Assembly: GCF_016907335.1 (NCBI RefSeq)
Contig: NZ_JAFBBT010000001.1
Span: forward strand, 248,001-312,000
Length of the DNA: 64,000 nt
From: Curtobacterium herbarum
GTDB taxonomy: Bacteria > Actinomycetota > Actinomycetes > Actinomycetales > Microbacteriaceae
Reading direction: 5' to 3'
Part shown: positions 1-13,369 of the stretch, in pieces
How positions within the stretch are numbered: the first letter of the stretch is position 1
Layout of the letters: each line of letters starts with the position of its first letter
The notes under the pieces: generated by a model
What the model was told of the DNA's origin: nothing
What the model saw: only the letters and a program-made list of their open reading frames with translations
Databases searched by the model: none
Program-made: the position numbers and the translations under genes

Positions 1-2507
1 ACCTGGTGTCCCTGCACGCCGAGCGCACCACCATGGACGGCGTCCGTGACGGTGAGCCGGTGCAGCTCCGCCTCGACGTGGACGACATCGACCACTTCGG
101 CAACCGTCGCATCCGTGCGGTCGGCGAGCTCATCCAGAACCAGGTCCGCACCGGTCTGTCCCGCATGGAGCGCGTCGTCCGCGAGCGCATGACCACGCAG
201 GACATCGAGGCCATCACGCCGCAGACGCTCATCAACGTGCGTCCCGTCGTCGCTGCGATCAAGGAGTTCTTCGGGACGTCCCAGCTGTCGCAGTTCATGG
301 ACCAGAACAACCCGCTCGCGGGTCTGACGCACAAGCGTCGCCTGTCGGCCCTCGGCCCGGGTGGTCTGTCCCGTGAGCGTGCCGGCGTCGAGGTCCGTGA
401 CGTCCACCCGTCGCACTACGGCCGCATGTGCCCGATCGAGACCCCGGAAGGCCCGAACATCGGCCTGATCGGCTCGCTCGCGTCCTTCGGTCGGATCAAC
501 TCGTTCGGTTTCATCGAGACCCCGTACCGTCGCGTCGTCAACGGCGAGGTCACGAAGACGATCGACTACCTGACCGCCTCGGAAGAGGACGAGTTCGTCG
601 TCGCGCAGGCCAACGCCCCGCTGACCAGCTCGTTCCACTTCGCTGACGACAAGGTGCTCGTCCGCAAGAAGGGCGGCGAGGTCGAGCTCGTCGGCAAGGA
701 CGAGGTCGACTACATGGACGTCTCGCCGCGCCAGATGGTGTCGGTCGCGACCTCGCTCATCCCGTTCCTCGAGCACGACGACGCGAACCGCGCCCTCATG
801 GGTGCGAACATGCAGCGCCAGGCCGTGCCGCTCCTCCGCTCCGAGTCGCCGCTCGTCGGCACCGGCATGGAGGGCTACACCGCCATCGACGCCGGCGACG
901 TCATCACCGCCGACAAGGCCGGTGTCGTCTCCGAGGTCTCGGCGGACGCCGTGACCCTGCAGCTCGACGAGGGCGGCACGCAGACCTTCTACCTGCGCAA
1001 GTTCGACCGCTCGAACCAGGGCACCAGCTACAACCACCGCGTGATCGTCAGCGCCGGTGAGCGTGTGGAGCAGGGCGAGGTCATCGCCGACGGTCCCGCG
1101 ACGGAGAACGGCGAGCTCGCGCTCGGCAAGAACCTCCTCGTCGCGTTCATGCCGTGGGAGGGCTACAACTACGAGGACGCGATGATCCTGTCGCAGAACC
1201 TCGTGAAGGACGACACGCTCTCCTCGATCCACATCGAGGAGTACGAGGTCGACGCCCGCGACACCAAGCTGGGCAAGGAAGAGATCACCCGCGACCTGCC
1301 GAACGTCAGCCCGGACCTCCTGGCCGACCTCGACGAGCGCGGCATCATCCGCATCGGTGCCGAGGTCCGCCCCGGCGACATCCTCGTCGGCAAGGTCACG
1401 CCGAAGGGCGAGACCGAGCTCTCCGCGGAGGAGCGCCTGCTCCGTGCCATCTTCAACGAGAAGTCGCGCGAAGTCCGCGACACCTCGCTCAAGGTGCCCC
1501 ACGGTGAAGAGGGCACGATCATCGGCGTCAAGGTGTTCGACTCGCAGGACGGCGACGACGAGCTCGGCTCGGGCGTCAACCAGCGCGTGGTCGTCTACAT
1601 CGCCCAGAAGCGCAAGATCACCGCGGGTGACAAGCTCGCCGGCCGCCACGGCAACAAGGGCGTCATCTCGACGATCCTGCCCGTGGAGGACATGCCGTTC
1701 CTCGCGGACGGCACCCCGGTCGACATCGTCCTCAACCCGCTCGGCGTCCCCGGCCGCATGAACTTCGGCCAGGTGCTGGAGATCCACCTCGGGTGGCTCG
1801 CCAAGCAGGGCTGGCAGGTCGAGGGCATCCAGGAGTGGGCCGAGAACCTGCCGGAAGCCGCGCACAGCGCAGCCCCCGGCACGAAGGTCGCCACCCCGGT
1901 GTTCGACGGTGCGTACGAGCGCGAGATCGAGGGTCTCCTCGACTCCACGCTCCCGAACCGTGACGGCGAACGCCTGATCGGTTCCTCGGGCAAGGCACAG
2001 CTCTTCGACGGCCGCTCCGGCGAGCCGTTCCCGGAGCCCGTGTCGGTCGGCTACATGTACATCCTGAAGCTGCACCACCTGGTCGACGACAAGATCCACG
2101 CCCGTTCGACCGGCCCGTACTCGATGATCACGCAGCAGCCGCTGGGTGGGAAGGCGCAGTTCGGTGGACAGCGCTTCGGCGAGATGGAGGTGTGGGCGCT
2201 CGAGGCATACGGTGCCGCGTACGCCCTCCAGGAGCTCCTGACGATCAAGTCCGACGACATCCTCGGCCGCGTGAAGGTCTACGAGGCGATCGTCAAGGGC
2301 GAGAACATCCAGGAGCCCGGCATCCCGGAGTCGTTCAAGGTCCTCATGAAGGAGATGCAGTCGCTCTGCCTGAACGTCGAGGTCCTCTCGGCCGACGGTC
2401 AGGCGGTCAGCCTCCGCGACACGGACGACGAGGTCTTCCGTGCCGCTGAAGAGCTCGGCATCAACATCTCCTCGCGGTTCGAGTCGTCGTCCGTCGACGA
2501 CATCTGA
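1..2507 (+). CDS. rpoB: RNA polymerase beta subunit, 5'-truncated by the window edge
   Basis: C-terminal about 834 residues of the beta subunit of DNA-directed RNA polymerase; the reading frame is already open at base 3, so the start lies outside the window. The rifampicin-binding cluster is visible at about 270-350 ([15 protein letters not shown], then [14 protein letters not shown]). The residues equivalent to E. coli D516, H526 (codon 330-332) and S531 (codon 345-347) are all wild type, so no classical rifampicin-resistance change is seen. The active-site signature [10 protein letters not shown] and the C-terminal clamp motif [23 protein letters not shown] are present. The gene ends 44 bases before rpoC, with which it is presumably co-transcribed. 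Confidence 0.98.
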   Translation, partial: LVSLHAERTTMDGVRDGEPVQLRLDVDDIDHFGNRRIRAVGELIQNQVRTGLSRMERVVRERMTTQDIEAITPQTLINVRPVVAAIKEFFGTSQLSQFMDQNNPLAGLTHKRRLSALGPGGLSRERAGVEVRDVHPSHYGRMCPIETPEGPNIGLIGSLASFGRINSFGFIETPYRRVVNGEVTKTIDYLTASEEDEFVVAQANAPLTSSFHFADDKVLVRKKGGEVELVGKDEVDYMDVSPRQMVSVATSLIPFLEHDDANRALMGANMQRQAVPLLRSESPLVGTGMEGYTAIDAGDVITADKAGVVSEVSADAVTLQLDEGGTQTFYLRKFDRSNQGTSYNHRVIVSAGERVEQGEVIADGPATENGELALGKNLLVAFMPWEGYNYEDAMILSQNLVKDDTLSSIHIEEYEVDARDTKLGKEEITRDLPNVSPDLLADLDERGIIRIGAEVRPGDILVGKVTPKGETELSAEERLLRAIFNEKSREVRDTSLKVPHGEEGTIIGVKVFDSQDGDDELGSGVNQRVVVYIAQKRKITAGDKLAGRHGNKGVISTILPVEDMPFLADGTPVDIVLNPLGVPGRMNFGQVLEIHLGWLAKQGWQVEGIQEWAENLPEAAHSAAPGTKVATPVFDGAYEREIEGLLDSTLPNRDGERLIGSSGKAQLFDGRSGEPFPEPVSVGYMYILKLHHLVDDKIHARSTGPYSMITQQPLGGKAQFGGQRFGEMEVWALEAYGAAYALQELLTIKSDDILGRVKVYEAIVKGENIQEPGIPESFKVLMKEMQSLCLNVEVLSADGQAVSLRDTDDEVFRAAEELGINISSRFESSSVDDI

Positions 2508-2551
2508 TCCCGCCCGCCGAACACGTTTCGAACCAGCAAGAGAGAAGAACA

Positions 2552-6433
<3,882 letters not shown>

Positions 6434-6450
6434 ACCGAGTGAATCCCTGA

Positions 6451-6486
6451 GGAGGGCCCCGCATCCAGCCGGATGCGGGGCCCTCC
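6451..6486 (+). terminator. rpoBC terminator hairpin
   Basis: A perfect 16-bp G+C-rich stem (GGAGGGCCCCGCATCC and its complement) closed by an AGCC tetraloop starts 17 bases after the rpoC stop. It is followed by TTCGTTCGG rather than a clear U tract, as is common in high-GC actinobacteria. Confidence 0.85.
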
Positions 6487-6512
6487 TTCGTTCGGTGGTG
6501 ACAGGCGGTGAC

Positions 6513-6554
6513 GGACGGGAGGCACGGGGCGGGCCCGCCCCGTGCCTCCCGTCC
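6513..6554. repeat. 42-bp perfect palindrome, member of the GACGGGAGGC terminator family
   Basis: Perfect 21+21 inverted repeat without a loop, between the convergent 3' ends of rpoC and the VOC gene. The outer arm GACGGGAGGC (GCCTCCCGTC on the other side) recurs at 21257, 43364, 60024 and, shortened, at 63744. Its symmetry suits a bidirectional terminator; here it most likely stops the minus-strand VOC transcript. Confidence 0.75.
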
Positions 6555-6569
6555 GGAACTGGTCGGGTC

Positions 6570-6968
6570 CTAGGCGGAGCGACCCGCGTCGCTGTCGCGA
6601 CCGCCGGTTCCGCGGCCGCTCTCGTCGGCGAGCGAGTACAGGCTGAGGACGTTGCCGTCGGGGTCGCGGGCGTCGAACCAGTCGACGGCTCCGTCGACGC
6701 ACTCGATCGGGCCGACGTCGATGCCGAGGGCAGCGATGCGGGCGTGCTGTGCGGCGACGTCGTCGACGCCGAAGCGGACGGCCACGGGGTTGTCGTCGGC
6801 GTCCGGGTCCTCGACGAGCTGGATCCAGATGCCGCCGACCTCGTACTCGGCGACGCCCTCGGTCGGCTCGAGGTCCGGCTCGACACGTTCGAACACCGCG
6901 CCGTACCAGAGGCACGAGGCCTCGAGGTCGGTGACGGGCAACCCCACGGTCACACTCGTGATGTCCAT
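6570..6968 (-). CDS. VOC (glyoxalase/bleomycin-resistance fold) family protein
   Basis: 132-residue protein with one complete VOC domain: beta-alpha-beta-beta-beta start (ITSVTVGLPVTDLEASCLWYGAVF), central IWIQLVEDP, and the C-terminal module ending in WFDARDPDGNVLSLYS, which carries the usual late-strand D-PDGN-L motif. VOC proteins are dioxygenases, glyoxalases, isomerases or antibiotic-binding proteins; the substrate cannot be told from the sequence. The last about 15 residues (GRGTGGRDSDAGRSA) look disordered. It is transcribed divergently from the GNAT gene with 56 bases between the starts. Ordinary codon use; no evidence of transfer. Confidence 0.85.
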   Translation of the reverse strand: MDITSVTVGLPVTDLEASCLWYGAVFERVEPDLEPTEGVAEYEVGGIWIQLVEDPDADDNPVAVRFGVDDVAAQHARIAALGIDVGPIECVDGAVDWFDARDPDGNVLSLYSLADESGRGTGGRDSDAGRSA

Positions 6969-7024
6969 GCCTCATCATGGTCCGTCGATGCCCGGTGCGT
7001 CGAGGGGTAGGGCATGCTGTGAGG

Positions 7025-8059
7025 ATGGCGACGCTGCGCGAACGGGTCACGGCTCCGGCTCACCTCGAGGTCCCGTTCCCGGTCGGCGGGTTGACGTTCC
7101 GGCCGGCCACGATGGCGGACCTGCCGGAGGTGCACGGTGTCGCCCTCGAGTCGGCCGCGGTCGACGAGCCGCACGCGCATCCCTCCACAGAGGACTTCGT
7201 CCACCGTCTGTCCACAGAAGGGCTCGATCCCGAGCGTGACACGGTGGTCGGGATCGATGCTGATGGGCATGTGCACGCGTACGCCATCGTCATCCCCGTC
7301 CCGACACGGGACACCGCCGCGCGGGTCCTCCTCGGCGGTGCGGTGCGCCCCACACACCGGGGACAGGGGATCGGCCGGCGCGTCCTCGCCTGGCAGACCG
7401 CGCGGGCACGGCAGCACCTCGCCGGCCTGGACCTCGACCTGCCCGGAGCCATCGACCTCACCGCCCCGGCAGGATCGGTCACGCTCGCACTCGCGGCGCG
7501 GGCCGGCCTGCACCCGGTGCGCACGTGGGTCGACATGCAGGTCGACCTGGACGGTGACGACCGGGCTGCGGAACGGGAACCCCTGCCGACGCTGTCCGAC
7601 GGCCTCGTGCTGCGACCGGCGACCCAGGACGACATCGAACCGATGCGGGCGGCCAAGAACGACGCGTTCCGTGACCACTGGGGCTCGCAGCCGATGGTCG
7701 AAGCGGACTGGCGCGGGTACCTCACGTCGGACAAGAGCCGGCTCGACCTGTCGCGTGTGGTGGTGGACGAGCGCGGGGACGTCCTGGCGTTCACCGTGGT
7801 CGAGTCCGACCCCGGTGCCTTCGCGGCCCGCGGTCGGAGCTTCGGGTACATCCACTGGGTCGGCGTCGTCCGTCGAGCGCGCGGACGGGGTCTCGCACCG
7901 CTCGTCGTCCGTGCGACCCTCGACGCCGTCCGCGGTGCCGGGCTCTCGGCTGCATCCCTCGAGGTCGACGCCGAGAACCCGAGCGGTGCCGTCGCGCTCT
8001 ACGAGCGCCTCGGTTTCATCGCCGGGACTGCTGCGATCACCACGTCGATGGCGCTCTAG
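7025..8059 (+). CDS. tandem GNAT-domain N-acetyltransferase
   Basis: 344-residue protein with two consecutive GNAT acetyltransferase domains, an arrangement like mycothiol synthase MshD. The first domain carries the acetyl-CoA pyrophosphate loop RPTHRGQGIGRRVLAWQ; the second carries VVRRARGRGLAPLVVRATL followed by SLEVDAENPSGAVALYERLGF, the typical GNAT C-terminal signature and probably the active half. The ATG at 7025 was preferred to an upstream in-frame start (6977) because the protein then begins at the first domain and leaves room for the divergent VOC promoter. MshD identity cannot be claimed; many actinobacterial tandem GNATs have unknown substrates. Confidence 0.85.
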   Translation: MATLRERVTAPAHLEVPFPVGGLTFRPATMADLPEVHGVALESAAVDEPHAHPSTEDFVHRLSTEGLDPERDTVVGIDADGHVHAYAIVIPVPTRDTAARVLLGGAVRPTHRGQGIGRRVLAWQTARARQHLAGLDLDLPGAIDLTAPAGSVTLALAARAGLHPVRTWVDMQVDLDGDDRAAEREPLPTLSDGLVLRPATQDDIEPMRAAKNDAFRDHWGSQPMVEADWRGYLTSDKSRLDLSRVVVDERGDVLAFTVVESDPGAFAARGRSFGYIHWVGVVRRARGRGLAPLVVRATLDAVRGAGLSAASLEVDAENPSGAVALYERLGFIAGTAAITTSMAL

Positions 8060-8164
8060 CACCCCTCGTCGGAACTCGATACCCGCGGGTACCCCTGTTC
8101 TGGGTCCAGTCGGAACCCCTCCGCCCCCTCCTTCTGGGACTGCTCCACGTGCGGACCCCGGCCG

Positions 8165-8170
8165 TACCGT
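8165..8170 (+). promoter_or_regulatory. candidate -10 element for the pilus operon
   Basis: TACCGT matches the actinobacterial -10 pattern TAnnnT and recurs in front of truA and the FUSC gene. It would give a leader of about 70 bases for pilB. No convincing -35 is seen. The same gap (8060-8249) holds a 12-bp palindrome TACCCGCGGGTA at 8080-8091. Confidence 0.3.
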
Positions 8171-8249
8171 GGTCGAGCGCCGCACCCCTGGTGGCGCCCA
8201 TCGATCCACGCCGATCCGTCGCGCGCGCAAGCAAGGAGGTACAGGGCGC

Positions 8250-9914
8250 ATGGCAACCCTGTCCGAGATCCTGATCCTCAACGGCGCCCTCCCGATCGAG
8301 TACCTCGACGCGATGACCGGTCACGAAGACGTCGACGAGCAGGCGATCCGTTCACTCGTCGAGCAGGGCGTCGTGAGCGAGGCGCAGTACATCACCGCCC
8401 GCGCGGCCTCCCACAACTCCAAGACGGTCCCGCTGACCGACTACCCGGTCGACGGGACAGCGGTCTCGGTGTTGCCCGCTCCGCTGTGCCGTCGGCACGC
8501 GGTGCTCGGTATCGGGTTCGAGGGCGAGACCCTCGTGCTCGCCATGGTCAACCCGGCGAACGTCCTGGCCATCGACGACGCCCGCACAGCGTCCGGCCGG
8601 CCGATCAAGCCGCTGCAGGTGGACGAACGCGACCTCCTGTCGGCGTTCGACCGGTACCTCCGCGCCGACGACGAGCTGAACGACCTCACCTCCTCGCTCG
8701 AAGAAGAAGCGCGGACCACCGAACACCAGGCCGACATCGGTGACGGCTCCCTCGACGACGTCCCGATCGTCCGCTTCGTCAACCTGCTCGTCTCGCAGGC
8801 GATCCAGGACCACGCGTCCGACATCCACATCGAGCCCGGCGAACACGAGGTCCGGGTCCGCTACCGCATCGACGGTGTCCTGCACGAGATGTCCCCGGCG
8901 CCGAAGAACATCCAGAACGGCGTCATCAGTCGGCTCAAGATCATGAGCGACATCGACATCGCCGAGCGTCGGAAGCCCCAGGACGGCCGGATGTCCGTCC
9001 GGCACGGCGGCCGGCAGATCGACCTCCGTGTGGCGACACTGCCGACGGTGTGGGGCGAGAAGGTCGTCATGCGGATCCTCGACAACACGAACACGTCGTT
9101 GACCCTCAAGGACCTGAACCTGCTCGACCGGAACGCCGCGGCCTACCAGCGCTCCTACTCGAAGCCGTACGGCATGATCCTGGTCACCGGTCCGACCGGA
9201 TCCGGTAAGTCGACGACCCTCTACACGACGCTGAACGCCGTCGCGAAGCCCGAGATCAACGTCATCACGGTCGAGGACCCGGTCGAGTACCGGATGGCGG
9301 GCGTCAACCAGGTGCAGGTCAACCCGAAGGCGGGGCTGACCTTCGCCTCGGCGCTCCGCAGCATCCTCCGCTCGGACCCCGACGTCGTCCTGCTCGGTGA
9401 GATCCGCGACCACGAGACCGCCCAGATCGCCATCGAGGCGTCGTTGACCGGCCACCTCGTGCTCTCCACCCTGCACACCAACGACGCCCCGTCGGCGATC
9501 ACCCGTCTCACCGAGATGGACATCGAACCGTTCCTGGTCGGGTCCGCGCTCGACTGCGTGGTCGCCCAGCGTCTCGCCCGCAAGCTCTGCGACCGGTGCA
9601 AGGCCCCCGCGTTCTACGAAGCCGAGCAGCTGCGCGCACTCGGGTTCCTCGACGGTGCTGCCACCGTGCCGGACTTCTTCGCCCCGATCGGCTGCTCGGT
9701 CTGCTCGAACACCGGGTACCGGGGACGCATCGCCCTGCACGAGGTCATGACCGTCACCGAGGAGATCGAGCGCCTCGCCGTCTCCCGCGCCTCGAGCGCC
9801 GAGATCAGCCGCGTCGCCCAGGAGCAGGGCATGCTCACCCTGCGCATGGACGGGTGGGAGAAGGTCAAGCTCGGGCTGACGAGCGTCGACGAGATCCTGC
9901 GCGTGGTCGCGTAG
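8250..9914 (+). CDS. pilB: type IV pilus extension ATPase (PilB/GspE family)
   Basis: Cytoplasmic hexameric ATPase that powers pilin polymerisation. 554 residues. The N-terminal MshEN/T2SSE_N region (about 1-150) is followed by the ATPase core: Walker A GPTGSGKS at residues 314-321, Asp box and Walker B within RSILRSDPDVVLLGEIRD, His box in GHLVLSTLHTNDAPSA, and a tetracysteine zinc module C447-x2-C450 ... C482-x2-C485, which is diagnostic of PilB/GspE extension motors rather than PilT. The start is fixed by a perfect AAGGAGGT Shine-Dalgarno at 8233-8240. First gene of an eleven-gene pilus operon; pilT follows after 17 bases. Confidence 0.95.
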   Translation: MATLSEILILNGALPIEYLDAMTGHEDVDEQAIRSLVEQGVVSEAQYITARAASHNSKTVPLTDYPVDGTAVSVLPAPLCRRHAVLGIGFEGETLVLAMVNPANVLAIDDARTASGRPIKPLQVDERDLLSAFDRYLRADDELNDLTSSLEEEARTTEHQADIGDGSLDDVPIVRFVNLLVSQAIQDHASDIHIEPGEHEVRVRYRIDGVLHEMSPAPKNIQNGVISRLKIMSDIDIAERRKPQDGRMSVRHGGRQIDLRVATLPTVWGEKVVMRILDNTNTSLTLKDLNLLDRNAAAYQRSYSKPYGMILVTGPTGSGKSTTLYTTLNAVAKPEINVITVEDPVEYRMAGVNQVQVNPKAGLTFASALRSILRSDPDVVLLGEIRDHETAQIAIEASLTGHLVLSTLHTNDAPSAITRLTEMDIEPFLVGSALDCVVAQRLARKLCDRCKAPAFYEAEQLRALGFLDGAATVPDFFAPIGCSVCSNTGYRGRIALHEVMTVTEEIERLAVSRASSAEISRVAQEQGMLTLRMDGWEKVKLGLTSVDEILRVVA

Positions 9915-9931
9915 CCGTGGGAGACGAACAC

Positions 9932-11458
9932 ATGACGGACTCCGTGTACGACCTGACCCCCGCCGGCGACGAGCCGGTCGACGGTTGGTACCCGGGTGCC
10001 CCCGGCCTCGAGGCCGGTGGTCGCCGTGCGGCCCGCCTCGCACAGGCCGCGCAGCAGCCGGCTGCCCCGGGAGCCCCCGCTGCCCCCACGTCGTCCGCCG
10101 CTCCGGCCACGCCGATCTACGACCTCGGTGACGACCTCGCCGGCTGGCCCGCACCGAGCGGAACACCGCTCGGTCACCAGGTGACCGAACGGCTGCCGGT
10201 CGTGCCCGCGGTCGCGACCACGAACCTCCAGACCGTCGCCGCTCCGCCGGTGCCGGTGGCCGCCCCGACGGGCAGCGCCGAGATCAACTTCACGCGCCAC
10301 GCGCGTGAGGACGCCGACGCCGACCTCGTCACCGCCCTCGCCCAGGTCGTCTACCAGGGGGCGTCCGACCTGCACGTCACCGCCGACGCACCGCCCACCG
10401 TCCGCGTCGACGGCTCGCTCCGACCCGCCGTGCCGGGAGGCCCGTGGGCGCGCAACAAGGTCATCGCCGCCCTCAAGACGCTCCTGTCCGCCGAGCAGGC
10501 TGCGCAGTTCGACCAGGAACAGGAACTCGACTTCGCGTACTCGCTGTCGCCCGAGTTCCGCTTCCGCGTGAACTACTACCAGCAGCGCGGCAACTGGGGC
10601 GCCGCCTTCCGCATCATCCCCACCAAGATCAAGACCCTCAAGCAGCTCGGCATCCCCGGGTACGTGGGGGAGTTCGCCAAGCTGCCGCGCGGCCTCGTGC
10701 TCGTCACCGGCCCGACCGGTTCCGGCAAGTCGACCACCCTCGCCGCGCTCATCGATCTGGTCAACGAGACCCGTGCCGACCACATCGTCACGGTCGAGGA
10801 CCCGATCGAGTTCATGCACGAACACAAGAAGGCGATCATCAACCAGCGTGAGGTCGGCGCCGACACGCACTCGTTCGCCCGCGCGCTGAAGCACGTGCTG
10901 CGCCAGGACCCCGATGTCATCCTCATCGGTGAGCTCCGCGACCTCGAGACGATCTCCGTCGCCCTCACCGCCGCCGAGACCGGACACCTGGTGTTCGCCA
11001 CCCTGCACACGCAGAGCGCCCCCGGCACCATCGACCGCGTCATCGACGTGTTCCCACCGCACCAGCAGGGCCAGATCCGCACCCAGCTCGCCGCCACCCT
11101 CGAAGGCGTCGTCTGCCAGACCCTCGTCCCCAAGGCCAACGGCACCGGGCGCATCGTGGCCACCGAGATCATGAAGACGACCCCGGCCATCGGCAACCTC
11201 ATCCGCGAGGGCAAGACCTACCAGATCACCTCGGCGATGCAGGCCGGGCGCGACTCGGGCATGCACACGATGGACCAGGACCTCGCCGAGCTGGTCAACG
11301 TCGGCACCATCACCCGCAGGGCGGCGCTCGAGAAGGTCCACGACCTCGAGGGCTTCGACCGGCTCGTGCAGCGCGTCGAGTCACCGTCCGACGCGTCCGC
11401 CGACGCCATCGCCGCGAGCGGGATCGACTTCGGCGACAAGTTCTCCGGAGGCTACTGA
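9932..11458 (+). CDS. pilT: type IV pilus retraction ATPase (PilT) with a long N-terminal linker
   Basis: Retraction motor of the type IV pilus, 508 residues. The PilT core begins near residue 112 (EINFTRHAREDADADL, GASDLHVTADAPPTVRVDG). Walker A GPTGSGKST is at 260-268, Walker B in RQDPDVILIGELRD, and the PilT-type C-terminal signature appears as PAIGNLIREGKTYQI, close to the AIRNLIRE motif needed for retraction. Classical PilT is about 345-370 residues with Walker A near 130, so roughly 110-125 extra Pro/Ala-rich residues precede the core. An in-frame GTG at 9917 is an alternative start. The stop overlaps the pilC start (TGATG). Confidence 0.92.
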   Translation: MTDSVYDLTPAGDEPVDGWYPGAPGLEAGGRRAARLAQAAQQPAAPGAPAAPTSSAAPATPIYDLGDDLAGWPAPSGTPLGHQVTERLPVVPAVATTNLQTVAAPPVPVAAPTGSAEINFTRHAREDADADLVTALAQVVYQGASDLHVTADAPPTVRVDGSLRPAVPGGPWARNKVIAALKTLLSAEQAAQFDQEQELDFAYSLSPEFRFRVNYYQQRGNWGAAFRIIPTKIKTLKQLGIPGYVGEFAKLPRGLVLVTGPTGSGKSTTLAALIDLVNETRADHIVTVEDPIEFMHEHKKAIINQREVGADTHSFARALKHVLRQDPDVILIGELRDLETISVALTAAETGHLVFATLHTQSAPGTIDRVIDVFPPHQQGQIRTQLAATLEGVVCQTLVPKANGTGRIVATEIMKTTPAIGNLIREGKTYQITSAMQAGRDSGMHTMDQDLAELVNVGTITRRAALEKVHDLEGFDRLVQRVESPSDASADAIAASGIDFGDKFSGGY

Positions 11459-12681
11459 TGTCCCTCGCATTCGACTACCGCGGGCGGGACGGCGCGGGGA
11501 AACTCGTCAAGGGGCGCGTCGACGCCGCGTCCGAAGGCGCCGTCGTGCAGCGCCTGCGGGGCATGGGGGTCTCGCCGATCGCCATCACCGAGGCGAAGGC
11601 CGGCACCGGCCTGCAGACCGAGATCAAGATCCCCGGCTTCGAGAAGGGCGTCGGGCTGAAGGACCTGGCGATCATGTCGCGGCAGGCGTCGACGATGCTC
11701 TCGTCGGGGCTGTCGCTGCTCCGGGCGCTGTCGATCCTGGCGGACCAGACCGAGAACAAGAAGCTCAAGGACATCCTCGGCAAGGTGCGTGACGAGGTCG
11801 AGCAGGGCGTGTCGTTCTCGGACGCCGTCGGCAAGCACCCGGTCGACTTCCCGCCGATCATGATCAACATGATCCGCGCGGGGGAGACCGGTGGGTTCCT
11901 CGACCAGGCCATGGACTCGATCGCGACGAACTTCGAGAAGGAGCACAAGCTCCGGTCGACGATCAAGTCGGCGATGACCTACCCGGTCGTGGTGCTGTGC
12001 ATGTCGCTGGCGGCGGTCGTCATCATGCTGGTGTTCATCGTCCCGATCTTCCAGAAGATGTTCTCGTCACTCGGCGGTGAGCTCCCGTTGCCGACGATGG
12101 TGCTCGTCTACGCCTCGCACGCGATGGTCTACGTGGGCCCGGTCCTGCTGGTCGTCGTCATCGTCACCTGGTTGTGGTGGCGGGCGAACAAGAACACCGA
12201 GCGCGTCCGCGCCGTGATCGACCCGGTCAAGCTGAAGGTGCCGGTCTTCGGCCAGCTCAACCAGAAGATCGTCATCGCACGTTTCTCGCGCAATCTCTCG
12301 AACATGATCGGCGCCGGGGTCCCCATTCTCCAGGCATTGCAGATCGCCGGTGAAGTGTCGAACAACCACGTCGTCGAGAAAGCCCTCGGTCGCATTGCGG
12401 AATCAGTTCGGAAGGGTGAATCGATCGCCGCTCCGTTGGCGAAGGAAACGGTGTTCCCGGCGATGGTCTCGCAGATGATCGCCGTGGGTGAGGACGCTGG
12501 TTCCCTCGAGATCATGCTGCAGAAGATCGCAGAGTTCTACGACAACGAGGTCGAGACGACCACGGACGCATTGACCTCGCTCATCGAGCCGCTGCTCATC
12601 GCGTTCTTGGGGGTCGTGGTCGGCGGCATGATCGTCGCGCTCTACCTGCCGATCTTCCAGATCACCACACTGGTCAAATGA
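11458..12681 (+). CDS. pilC: type IV pilus inner-membrane platform protein PilC
   Basis: Membrane platform that couples the PilB/PilT motors to the growing fibre. 407 residues with two T2SSF (GspF) domains: the first about 70-195 (KDLAIMSRQASTMLSSGLSLLRALSIL), the second about 270-395 (IVIARFSRNLSNMIGAGVPILQALQIA). Three hydrophobic segments at about 176-205, 222-245 and 375-402 give the usual GspF topology. The length is typical. The ATG shares a base with the pilT stop and is preceded by CCGGAGG at 11446-11451. A large hairpin follows directly, before the pilin gene. Confidence 0.95.
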   Translation: MSLAFDYRGRDGAGKLVKGRVDAASEGAVVQRLRGMGVSPIAITEAKAGTGLQTEIKIPGFEKGVGLKDLAIMSRQASTMLSSGLSLLRALSILADQTENKKLKDILGKVRDEVEQGVSFSDAVGKHPVDFPPIMINMIRAGETGGFLDQAMDSIATNFEKEHKLRSTIKSAMTYPVVVLCMSLAAVVIMLVFIVPIFQKMFSSLGGELPLPTMVLVYASHAMVYVGPVLLVVVIVTWLWWRANKNTERVRAVIDPVKLKVPVFGQLNQKIVIARFSRNLSNMIGAGVPILQALQIAGEVSNNHVVEKALGRIAESVRKGESIAAPLAKETVFPAMVSQMIAVGEDAGSLEIMLQKIAEFYDNEVETTTDALTSLIEPLLIAFLGVVVGGMIVALYLPIFQITTLVK

Positions 12682-12690
12682 CCAACTACT

Positions 12691-12741
12691 GTCCCCTCGC
12701 CGGGGGCAGAACGACTTTTTTCTGCCCCCGGTAGTGGGGAC
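12691..12741 (+). promoter_or_regulatory. stem-loop between pilC and the major pilin gene
   Basis: An 11-bp stem (CCGGGGGCAGA at 12700-12710 with TCTGCCCCCGG at 12721-12731), extended by an outer GTCCCC/GGGGAC pair (12691-12696 with 12736-12741), encloses the loop ACGACTTTTT. The U-rich stretch sits in the loop, so this is not a standard intrinsic terminator. It may be a processing or attenuation site that sets pilin mRNA apart from the upstream machinery mRNA. The rest of the gap to 12868 shows no convincing promoter; TTTGACA at about 12800 lacks a -10. Confidence 0.55.
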
Positions 12742-12868
12742 ATCTCCGCGGAATCTGCCCCCCGTTCTCGGGATTATGCGGCGATCATGCCCCCATTACC
12801 TTTGACACCGCGGCGGAGCAGTCCCCGGCGTCACCCCCAATTGCATTCCCCACGAAACGGAAATCACC

Positions 12869-13285
12869 ATGTACTTCGCTCTCATGGGCAAGCTCGACGC
12901 TCGCCGCAAGGGTCTCCTCGAGGACAAGGAGAAGGGCTTCACGCTCATCGAACTCCTGGTCGTCGTCATCATCATCGGCATCCTGGCCGCGATCGCCATC
13001 CCGGTGTACATCGGCGTGCAGAACAACGCGAAGGACTCGGCTGCGAAGTCGGACCTGACGAACGCCAAGACCGCACTCATCGCGAGCTACACGCAGAACA
13101 ACACCTTCCCCGCGACCCTCGACGGGCTCGCCGGGTACAGCAAGAGCGACTACTCGGGATCCGGAGTCGCGCCGGCACTCAAGACGGGTGCCACCGCTGC
13201 CGCGTTCTGCATCTCGGCCACCAGCAACGCGGCCAACGTCTTCCACATCGACCAGGACGGCGGCGTCAAGAAGGACGGCTGCTAG
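12869..13285 (+). CDS. major type IV pilin, prepilin precursor
   Basis: 138-residue prepilin that polymerises into the pilus fibre. Class III signal: a charged 23-residue leader ending EKG, cleavage before F24, then FTLIELLVVVIIIGILAAIA with the conserved Glu at mature position 5 (E28). Mature length is about 115 residues. Two cysteines, C114 and C138 (the last residue), could form the C-terminal disulphide loop typical of type IVa pilins. The leader is longer than the 6-15 residues usual in Gram-negative bacteria. The Shine-Dalgarno is weak (CGGAAATC); a second ATG at 12884 is possible. Should be cut and N-methylated by the PilD homologue encoded at 17278. Confidence 0.93.
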   Translation: MYFALMGKLDARRKGLLEDKEKGFTLIELLVVVIIIGILAAIAIPVYIGVQNNAKDSAAKSDLTNAKTALIASYTQNNTFPATLDGLAGYSKSDYSGSGVAPALKTGATAAAFCISATSNAANVFHIDQDGGVKKDGC

Positions 13286-13369
13286 CCAGCTCCTCTGCCG
13301 CAGGCGGACTCGGGGGAACCTCGAGTCCGCCTGTCCCATGTCCGAACCGGTGCCGACAGGAGGTGACCC

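Noticed and set aside
273..351. Rifampicin-resistance mutation in rpoB
   Set aside because: Residues equivalent to D516, H526 and S531 are wild type in the cluster.
12799..12805. TTTGACA as a pilin promoter
   Set aside because: No -10-like hexamer at 16-19 bases; the region downstream is CCGGCG-rich.
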